This document shows, one piece after another, positions 6,957 to 12,361 of a stretch of 18,665 nucleotides of DNA (its first letter is position 1; every line of letters starts with the position of its first letter). A model generated the notes under the pieces. It was not told where the DNA came from. It made no database searches and was given only the letters and a program-made list of their open reading frames with translations. The DNA is taken from NCBI GenBank assembly GCA_002862325.1, contig PKCT01000011.1, positions 1-18,665 of the forward strand. Direction: 5' to 3'. The DNA comes from Phycisphaerae bacterium. GTDB taxonomy: Bacteria; Planctomycetota; Phycisphaerae; Phycisphaerales; SM1A02. The position numbers and the translations under genes are program-made.

Positions 6957-8174
6957 TCACGGATCGCCGCTTTGGAGCGAGCGAGCGGCGGCCATCGCAT
7001 CCTCTCGGGACGACAGCTCCCCCTCCAACTGACGGTCGTAGAGATCGTGGAGCACCTGTCCCAGGCCGGGGCCCGGTACGAAGCCGAGCTTGACGAGGTC
7101 GTCGCCGGACACCAGCGGAACTGGTGCCAGGCCGGTCACCCGCAGCCCCTCGACGTCGGCCAGGACGTCCGCGACGACCTCCGGCGCCTCCGCTCGAAGA
7201 ATCCGGATGGACCGAGCGAAGGACGGATGCACGGCGAGACGCTTTCTGGCCGCGATCCCCAGGGACGGCCAGGAAGACAGGATCCGCTCGCGAATCTCCA
7301 TCACGTCGAGGAGCGTCTGTCGCTCCGCGTTCGAAAGGACCAGCGCCCCGGTGAGACGGCCATCCAGTTCCGATGGGTCGGCGTGGCCACGATCGATCTC
7401 CCACCGAGCGAGCCGATCGATCCATTCGACGTCCGCATCATGCAACGGATCCGTCGTCGGTTCGCCCAACGCCCGCTCCCGCCCGAGCACCGCCCGATCG
7501 AGTCCCGCCTCCTCGAGCAGCGCCGTCGCGACCCGCCAGGACGGATCGCCCAACATGCGACGAAGCTCGTGCCCGATTCGTTCGGTGCTCACCGCCCCCA
7601 GTCGATCGACCCTCGCGACCATCGCGGCGAAGGTGTCCCGATCGATCTTGAAGTCGAATCGAGCGGCGAAGCGGACCGCCCGCAGAATGCGGAGTCGGTC
7701 CTCCTCGAATCTGGCGTCCGGGTCGCCGATCGCGCGAACCACCCCTCGTTCGAGGTCATCGAGCCCGCCGACGTGATCGATGACCTCTCCGGATTCCGGA
7801 TCCTCGAACAGGCCGTTGATCGAGAAGTCCCGACGTCGAGCATCGGCTTCCGCGCTGCCGAAGGTGACCGATTCCGGTCGACGTCCGTCGTGATAGACGC
7901 CGTCGGTGCGGAAGGTCGCCACTTCGATCAAGTGCTCGCCCATCGGGACCAACATCACGCCGAAATGAACGCCGACACCGCGAGCACGAGGAAAGATCAC
8001 CTCGACCTCGTCCGGCGTCGCCGAGGTCGCGATGTCGACGTCCACCGCATCGATCCCGAGCAGCCGGTCTCGAACGCAGCCACCCGCGAAGAAGGTCTCG
8101 AATCCCGCCTCGCGCAGACGAGACGCGATGTCACGCGCGGCATGCCGCACCGACGTCGCTTCCTCACGATTCAT
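6957..8174 (-). CDS. cca: CCA tRNA nucleotidyltransferase (class II poly(A) polymerase family)
   Basis: This 405-residue protein carries the class II nucleotidyltransferase signature: GGCVRDRLLG (31-40), the metal-binding DVD (Asp45 and Asp47) in VDVDIAT, the RRRDFSINGLF segment (113-123), and DARFEEDRLRILRAVRFAAR (153-172) that selects CTP and ATP. These enzymes add or repair the 3' CCA end of tRNA in the cytoplasm. The length fits the short bacterial class without an added HD domain. A poly(A) polymerase cannot be excluded by sequence reading alone, since the two activities share this fold. The ATG at 8174 overlaps the end of the plsC gene by 11 bp, so it is the last gene of a coupled operon. 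An upstream in-frame ATG would add 50 Arg/Pro-rich residues inside plsC and was rejected. Confidence 0.92.
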   Translation of the reverse strand: MNREEATSVRHAARDIASRLREAGFETFFAGGCVRDRLLGIDAVDVDIATSATPDEVEVIFPRARGVGVHFGVMLVPMGEHLIEVATFRTDGVYHDGRRPESVTFGSAEADARRRDFSINGLFEDPESGEVIDHVGGLDDLERGVVRAIGDPDARFEEDRLRILRAVRFAARFDFKIDRDTFAAMVARVDRLGAVSTERIGHELRRMLGDPSWRVATALLEEAGLDRAVLGRERALGEPTTDPLHDADVEWIDRLARWEIDRGHADPSELDGRLTGALVLSNAERQTLLDVMEIRERILSSWPSLGIAARKRLAVHPSFARSIRILRAEAPEVVADVLADVEGLRVTGLAPVPLVSGDDLVKLGFVPGPGLGQVLHDLYDRQLEGELSSREDAMAAARSLQSGDP

Positions 8175-8913
8175 CGGTGGCGTCCTCGCGACCCGCGAAG
8201 GGAAGGTCACCGGGCCCGGCGGGCGGGTACGCGGGACCGAATCTCGCCCGCAGCCTGGATCGACACCGAAGTCGAAGGGCGTCGACCTCGGTCTCGAGAC
8301 GACGAAGAGCCGCGGAGGTTCCAAGCTCCAGCAACGCCTTCGAATCGATCGGCTCGCCGACCTCGGTCTCGATCGGACGCCTCAGATTCGGACGCGACGA
8401 CGTTCGTGGCCAGGTTTCGAAGGCTCCGTCCATGCCAACGGGCACGACCGTGGCCTTGGAACGCTTCAGAAGAATCGACACCCCCGATTGGAAGGTTGCC
8501 AACGCGCCGTCGAAGGTACGTCCCCCCTCGGGATATATCAGAACGCTCCGGCCGGCATCGAGCTCCGCGAGTGCGGCTCGCATGGAGCTCTTGTCGCCCG
8601 CCCCCCCCGCGACCGGGATCGCCCCCAGGGAACGGATGATCGTTCCTAGAGGGCCGCGAAACAGCGTCTCGCGGGCGAAGGGACGAAACGGTCGGTCGCG
8701 AACCGCCGCCGCGTTGATGGCGGGATCGAGGAACGACTGGTGGTTGGAGACGAAGATCAGCGGACCGGTCCGGGGAATGCGATGCCGGCCGTGGACTCGA
8801 AGTCCGAAGAGCACGTGCAGACTCACCGTCGCGACCCGCTCGCAGAAGTCCCACCACAGCACGGCGTACCAGGCACGACCGGGCGCTCGTCGAAGGAACT
8901 GCAATCGCTTCAT
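8164..8913 (-). CDS. plsC: 1-acyl-sn-glycerol-3-phosphate acyltransferase (PlsC family)
   Basis: This 249-residue protein has the two signature motifs of the glycerolipid acyltransferase family: NHQSFLD (57-63, the catalytic H-x4-D with His58 and Asp63) and YPEGGRT (127-133, glycerophosphate binding). It would acylate lysophosphatidic acid to phosphatidic acid at the cytoplasmic face of the inner membrane. A hydrophobic N-terminal stretch (about 15-38) fits membrane attachment, and the C-terminus after about 210 is Arg-rich and of low complexity. Its ATG overlaps the cmk stop as ATGA, and its own end overlaps the start of the CCA-enzyme gene by 11 bp. A cmk-plsC pair is common in bacteria. 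The exact acyl acceptor cannot be read from the sequence. Confidence 0.9.
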   Translation of the reverse strand: MKRLQFLRRAPGRAWYAVLWWDFCERVATVSLHVLFGLRVHGRHRIPRTGPLIFVSNHQSFLDPAINAAAVRDRPFRPFARETLFRGPLGTIIRSLGAIPVAGGAGDKSSMRAALAELDAGRSVLIYPEGGRTFDGALATFQSGVSILLKRSKATVVPVGMDGAFETWPRTSSRPNLRRPIETEVGEPIDSKALLELGTSAALRRLETEVDALRLRCRSRLRARFGPAYPPAGPGDLPFAGREDATDES

Positions 8914-9644
8914 GAGACGTCGCCGTGATCGCGGATCCGATCGAGGATCCGATCGACCACGTCTTCGAGCGAGAGATGGTCCGTGTCGATCTCGATCGCA
9001 CCGTCGGGCTTCACCAGTGGAGCGTCCGTCCTCGATCGATCGAGCCGGTCGCGCGCCTCCATTGATGCGAGAATCTCCTGCCGGTCCACGATCTGCCCCT
9101 CCCTCTCGCGCTGCGCGACGCGTCGATCCGCGCGAATGCCCGCGGACGCGGTGAGGTAGAACCGAAGCGTGGCGTCGGGGAAGACCGTCGATCCCTGGTC
9201 ACGCCCCTCGGTCACCAATCGAGGGTGACGTTCCGCGATCTCCCGCTGCTTCTCGACGAGGCGTGTACGAACCTGCGGCAGCGCCGCCACGGTGGACACG
9301 ATGCGCTCGACCGCGGCGGATCGCAGCGCCTCCCCCGGATCGACGCCTCCGACCAGAATGTGGACGGGGCGATGCGAGAGATCGAGATCGATCGAATGGG
9401 CGTCGAGGGTGGCGATCACCTCCCGCTCGTCGCCTGGATCGATGCCGTACTTCAAGACGAGCCACGCCACGCCTCGATACATCGCCCCGGTGTCGAGCAC
9501 GAAGAGGCCGACCCGGTCCGCGACCACACGCGCCACGGACGACTTGCCGGTTCCCGCCGGACCGTCGATGGTCACGATCAGGCGAGACGATCCCGACGCA
9601 TCGGTACGGCGATCCGTCTTCGGATCCGTCGCGTCGTCCACCAT
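8910..9644 (-). CDS. cmk: Cytidylate kinase
   Basis: This 244-residue protein phosphorylates CMP and dCMP with ATP in pyrimidine nucleotide metabolism. The P-loop GPAGTGKSS is at 28-36, followed by the VLDTGAMYRGVAW block (49-61). TEGRDQGSTVFPDA corresponds to the usual GRDiGT-VFPdA segment, with Gln where an aliphatic residue is usual. DRSRTDAPLVKPDGAIEIDT matches the conserved C-terminal D-x2-R-x2-APL...IDT pattern. Compared with typical Cmk it has about 20 additional hydrophilic residues before the first beta strand. The start ATG shares one base with the stop of the upstream TIM-barrel gene (TGATG), and its stop overlaps the plsC start by four bases, so translation of the whole operon is probably coupled. 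Confidence 0.95.
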   Translation of the reverse strand: MVDDATDPKTDRRTDASGSSRLIVTIDGPAGTGKSSVARVVADRVGLFVLDTGAMYRGVAWLVLKYGIDPGDEREVIATLDAHSIDLDLSHRPVHILVGGVDPGEALRSAAVERIVSTVAALPQVRTRLVEKQREIAERHPRLVTEGRDQGSTVFPDATLRFYLTASAGIRADRRVAQREREGQIVDRQEILASMEARDRLDRSRTDAPLVKPDGAIEIDTDHLSLEDVVDRILDRIRDHGDVS

Positions 9645-10543
9645 CACGGCTCGGCATCCTCGGCCGCCGTCGCTTCGGATGCAGCCGCGTCGGGCCCGCC
9701 GGCATCCTCTTCCCCGTCGTCCTCCGCCTCCGCGGTCAACGCGGACTCGATCGTCTCTCGGGCGGCGATGATGGCGTCCGCCGCGTTGGGGCCACCCGCA
9801 TGGTCGAGGCAGATCGCATGCTGGTACCCCACGGCGAGGATCGCCTCGAGGCCCTCGATCAGGTTGTACGGCGTCTTGTCGGACCTGGCCACCGCGGGCT
9901 TCTCGTCGGCGGACTTGCCGACCCGGGCGAGAATCGTCCCCGCGTAGGGGGCGAGGCGTCGAAGCGTCCCGGTGAAGTCGCCCGAATCGTGCGCGAACCG
10001 GAAGTCCGGGAGCGATCCGATCCGGAACCCACCGATCTTCTTGATCAGCTCGGTCAATCGGTCCGGTGACTGGGCGAGTCCCATCCTGGCTTCGATGAGC
10101 AGCCCCACATCGAATCGATCGATGAGCTGCATGGCTTCCCTGAACGTCGTCGCCGCGAGTTCGAAGGCATCGTCCTCGTCCTTGCCCGAGATCGAGACCC
10201 CCAGATGGGCACAGCCGAGCATGTTCGCAGCCCGTGCCAGGCGACCGATCCGCTCGACCCCGGCCGCGCGGATCGCGGGATCGACGGACGCGAGGTCCAG
10301 CGGCTCGACCTCCTGGAGCAGAAGCATCGGACACCGGGCCTTGTCACCCGCATCGCGAAGGCGTTCCAAGCCGGCGGCATCACGACCGGCGAGGATCGAG
10401 GCCGGAACCGACAAGCCTCGAACGCCGAGCTCGGACGCGCCGAACTGGGGCATGTCCTCCAGAGTCAACGCGTCCTCGTCGCCCTCCAGCCGTGAGCGAA
10501 ACGAATCTACGGATGCGGTGACCAGCAGTTGAATCTGTGCCAA
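9644..10543 (-). CDS. Xylose isomerase-like TIM-barrel protein (sugar phosphate isomerase/epimerase family)
   Basis: This 299-residue protein has the alternating strand-helix pattern and loop chemistry of the AP-endonuclease-2/xylose isomerase TIM barrel. Strands end in GLLIEARMG (Glu151), RIGSLPDF (Asp180) and AICLDHAG (243-250), places where this family holds its metal ligands. The family isomerises or epimerises sugars or related substrates; the substrate here is not identifiable. The last 30 residues (about 270-299) are Ala/Glu/Asp-rich and probably disordered. The start is a TTG: the first codons read TTG-GCA-CAG and a strong GAGGAG site lies seven bases upstream, while no ATG fits. It is the first gene of the operon with cmk, plsC and cca, which is an unusual partner set, and it shares one base with cmk. 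Confidence 0.75.
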   Translation of the reverse strand: MAQIQLLVTASVDSFRSRLEGDEDALTLEDMPQFGASELGVRGLSVPASILAGRDAAGLERLRDAGDKARCPMLLLQEVEPLDLASVDPAIRAAGVERIGRLARAANMLGCAHLGVSISGKDEDDAFELAATTFREAMQLIDRFDVGLLIEARMGLAQSPDRLTELIKKIGGFRIGSLPDFRFAHDSGDFTGTLRRLAPYAGTILARVGKSADEKPAVARSDKTPYNLIEGLEAILAVGYQHAICLDHAGGPNAADAIIAARETIESALTAEAEDDGEEDAGGPDAAASEATAAEDAEP

Positions 10544-10550
10544 GAACGAA

Positions 10551-10556
10551 CTCCTC
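10551..10556 (-). promoter_or_regulatory. Ribosome-binding site deciding a TTG start
   Basis: The minus strand reads GAGGAG seven bases before the TTG codon at 10543. This is one of the best ribosome-binding sites in the window. It supports the rare start codon for the TIM-barrel gene and marks the beginning of the four-gene operon. Confidence 0.75.
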
Positions 10557-10858
10557 TTCGAATATCAGCACCAGCAGAGGTCGGAGTGTACGGGGTCGAC
10601 ACGCGACCAGTCCGAGCGGCGTAGCTCGTACGCTCCCTCTCATCGGCATCGGTGGCATCCATCATTCAACCTGCCCACCCCGTTCATCGCCTGGGGTCTC
10701 GAAACGTGAGTCAACCGGCCTACCGGTTATCAGACGTAGACACGCTTCGGTTGAGCCGGAAGAGCCTAAACGCCCCGCATGATCCGAAGATCGGATTCCA
10801 GGCACGACCCAGAGAGACTGACAGGATGTCGAATGACCCTGCGCTCGTGTTTTCCGAC

Positions 10859-10892
10859 AAAAAGAAAGCACCGACGCGAGCGTCGGTGCTTT
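10859..10892 (-). terminator. Rho-independent terminator, minus-strand orientation
   Basis: A perfect 12-bp stem (AAAGCACCGACG at 10865-10876 with CGTCGGTGCTTT at 10881-10892) closes a CGAG loop. Read on the minus strand it is followed by C and then five T, the U-tract of an intrinsic terminator. On the plus strand only TTTCC follows, so plus-strand termination would be weak. It lies between two divergent genes and belongs to neither of them. Confidence 0.75.
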
Positions 10893-11001
10893 CCGGAGGG
10901 GAGAAAGATCAATGTTGAGGCTGAGAACAGCCACCCAAACTGTATCACTCAGAAATGCCCCTCGCAACAAACGACGAGCCTGCTTTCCGCAAATGGGGCA
11001 T
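10859..11001 (-). ncRNA. Candidate structured small RNA ending at the orphan terminator
   Basis: On the minus strand, upstream of the terminator, are two further foldable elements. One is a 7-bp stem of ATGCCCC and GGGGCAT (10955-10961 with 10995-11001). The other is a two-part hairpin of CTGAG/CTCAG around ACAG/CTGT (10921-10952). With the terminator this gives three stem-loops in about 140 bases. The 5' end is a guess and no promoter was recognised. A short frame beginning Met-Val-Gly-Gly-Cys-Pro-Ile-Cys-Gly-Lys covers the same strand, but it reads on through the terminator stem and is unlikely to be coding. It could be a regulatory RNA or the leader of something not recognised. Confidence 0.33.
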
Positions 11002-11138
11002 CCTCCCACCATGGGGATATCGACGCGGAATCCAGGCTCGGCAAGACGGGTGTGAGGCCGCCTGGAGGGGTCGCTATGATTCGCCGCGTACGCGGGCCGC
11101 GCGGTTCCCGCAAGACCCCCACCCCTCTGGAGACCCTC

Positions 11139-11516
11139 ATGTCGAGTCCCGCCGACCGGACCTATTCCGAATCCCACGAGTGGTTCCACCGAGAGGGTGA
11201 TCTGGTGACGATAGGAATCACGGTCCACGCTACAGAGGCGTTGACCGACATCACCTACGTGGAGATGAAGCCGACCGGCACGGAACTCTCTCCCGGAGAT
11301 TCGGTCGGCGAGGTCGAATCGGTCAAGACGACCAGCGACATCTACACGGCGGTTGCCGGAGAAGTCGCCGAAGTCAACCAATCCGTGGTCGATGATCCCT
11401 CTCTGGTGAACTCGGACCCTTACGGAGATGGATGGCTGGTCCGAATCAAGGTCGCCGACGCCGGACCGCTCGAGTCGCTGATGAACGCCTCCGCGTACGA
11501 CTCGATGAACGGCTGA
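11139..11516 (+). CDS. gcvH: Glycine cleavage system H protein
   Basis: This 125-residue protein is the lipoyl carrier that shuttles the aminomethyl group between the P, T and L proteins of the glycine cleavage system. It has the usual GcvH length and layout: RTYSESHEWFHREGDLVTIG at the start, ALTDITYVEMKPTGTEL, then VGEVESVKTTSDIY with the lipoylated lysine, and NSDPYGDGWLVRIKV near the end. A GGAG site at 11129-11132, six bases before the ATG, supports the start. The other gcv genes are not in the window, so this copy is separated from gcvP and gcvT. The next gene begins 80 bp downstream on the same strand. A role of GcvH as lipoyl donor is known in other bacteria and would also fit a stand-alone gene. 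Confidence 0.96.
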   Translation: MSSPADRTYSESHEWFHREGDLVTIGITVHATEALTDITYVEMKPTGTELSPGDSVGEVESVKTTSDIYTAVAGEVAEVNQSVVDDPSLVNSDPYGDGWLVRIKVADAGPLESLMNASAYDSMNG

Positions 11517-11535
11517 AAACCGAATCTTCGACGCG

Positions 11536-11581
11536 GGCGTGCGGATCTAGACCACGCCGGACACCGAACACGGAATCCGTG
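11536..11581. repeat. Two inverted repeats between gcvH and the ABC ATPase gene
   Basis: A GGCGTG/CACGCC hairpin with an 11-base loop (11536-11558) is followed by the compact palindrome CACGGA-A-TCCGTG (11569-11581), which ends 15 bases before the ATG of the ATPase gene. Neither has a T-tract, so they do not look like a terminator. A repressor site or a stem that limits translation is possible. Confidence 0.3.
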
Positions 11582-11596
11582 ACCCTCGTTGAGACC

Positions 11597-12361
11597 ATGA
11601 AGACACCGCAGCCGACCGAAACCTTCCGGGGCATCGATGTCCGGAACCTCCAGAAGGCGTACCGCCTCGGAAGTGGTTCGGTTCCCGCGATCCGTGGTCT
11701 GGACCTGCAGATTCACGAGCCCGGCCTGGTCGGCGTGATGGGTCCCAGTGGCAGCGGCAAGTCCACACTGCTCCACCTCCTGGGCGGACTCGACCGTCCC
11801 GACGCGGGTGAGATTCGAGTGGGCGAAACACGCATCGACACGATGCGCGAGCGTGAGCTCACCTCGTTTCGGCGACACGGGGTCGGCATCATCTTCCAGC
11901 AGTTCAACCTGATGGCCTCGATGACCGCGCTCGAGAACGTCTTGCTGCCCGCCGTGCTCGACGGACGACAGCCCGAGAGGATGTCCGCCCGGGCGGCGTC
12001 CCTGCTCGAGGACCTCGGACTCTCCGACCGCATGGGACATCGTCCCGACGCCCTTTCGGGTGGCGAGCAGCAGCGGGTGGCCATCGCGCGGGCCCTCCTC
12101 TTCGAACCGCCTGTCGTCCTCGCCGACGAGCCCACCGGCGCCCTGGACAGTGCGGCGAGTGATCGTCTCTGGGGACTGCTCGACGATCTGTCAAGATCGC
12201 GTCGCGTCCTCATTCTCATGGTGACGCACGAACCCGCCGCCGCCACCCACTGCCGTCACCTCTACGTGCTTCGGGACGGACGAGTCGCCGACGACTTCGC
12301 CACGGAAGGGATGGATGCGATCGAGCTGGCACATCGCGCGACACGCCCTGTCCGGGCGTAG
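11597..12361 (+). CDS. ABC transporter ATP-binding protein, LolD/MacB type
   Basis: This 254-residue ATPase has all motifs in place: Walker A GPSGSGKST (49-57), the Q-loop in IIFQQFNLM (99-106), the signature LSGGEQQRVAIARAL (153-167), Walker B VVLADEPTGALD (173-184) and the switch histidine in VTHE (His211). The FQQFNLM...LTALEN-like block and the ADEPTGALDS sequence are characteristic of the LolD/MacB/FtsE group, which couples to FtsX-fold permeases for lipoprotein sorting, mechanotransmission or peptide efflux rather than classical import. The ATG at 11597 was chosen because alignment to the family starts a few residues later and the upstream extension is Arg-rich and non-coding in look; its ribosome-binding site is weak. 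The permease gene begins inside its 3' end, so the two make one transporter. Confidence 0.93.
   Translation: MKTPQPTETFRGIDVRNLQKAYRLGSGSVPAIRGLDLQIHEPGLVGVMGPSGSGKSTLLHLLGGLDRPDAGEIRVGETRIDTMRERELTSFRRHGVGIIFQQFNLMASMTALENVLLPAVLDGRQPERMSARAASLLEDLGLSDRMGHRPDALSGGEQQRVAIARALLFEPPVVLADEPTGALDSAASDRLWGLLDDLSRSRRVLILMVTHEPAAATHCRHLYVLRDGRVADDFATEGMDAIELAHRATRPVRA

Larger units (their letters stand above)
10544..11138. other. 595-bp non-coding gap between divergent transcription units, rich in hairpins
   Basis: No credible protein gene was found here on either strand; open frames run through strong hairpins and have no ribosome-binding sites. The region must hold the promoters of the TIM-barrel operon (minus) and of gcvH (plus). 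A TATGAT at 11075-11080 is a weak -10 candidate for gcvH without a recognisable -35. Perfect stem-loops include AACCGG/CCGGTT at 10713-10728 and ATCCGA/TCGGAT at 10782-10796, besides the terminator and hairpins annotated separately. No glycine riboswitch, tRNA, SRP RNA, RNase P RNA or tmRNA pattern was recognised by eye. Confidence 0.6.

Noticed and set aside
6931..6959. Hairpin GATCCC/GGGATC at the end of the CCA-enzyme gene as a terminator
   Set aside because: The stem overlaps the stop codon, is short, and has no T-tract after it on the minus strand.
8600..8625. C-rich run inside plsC as a possible frameshift site
   Set aside because: The plsC frame continues through it with both catalytic motifs in one frame and a normal length, so there is no sign of a frameshift.
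10662..11011. Minus-strand frame beginning Met-Val-Gly-Gly-Cys-Pro-Ile-Cys-Gly-Lys, resembling a zinc-knuckle protein
   Set aside because: Only one Cys-x2-Cys pair is present, no ribosome-binding site precedes it, and the frame reads through the strong terminator stem at 10865-10892.
11042..11138. Glycine riboswitch upstream of gcvH
   Set aside because: The conserved glycine aptamer core and its paired helices were not found by eye in the gcvH leader.
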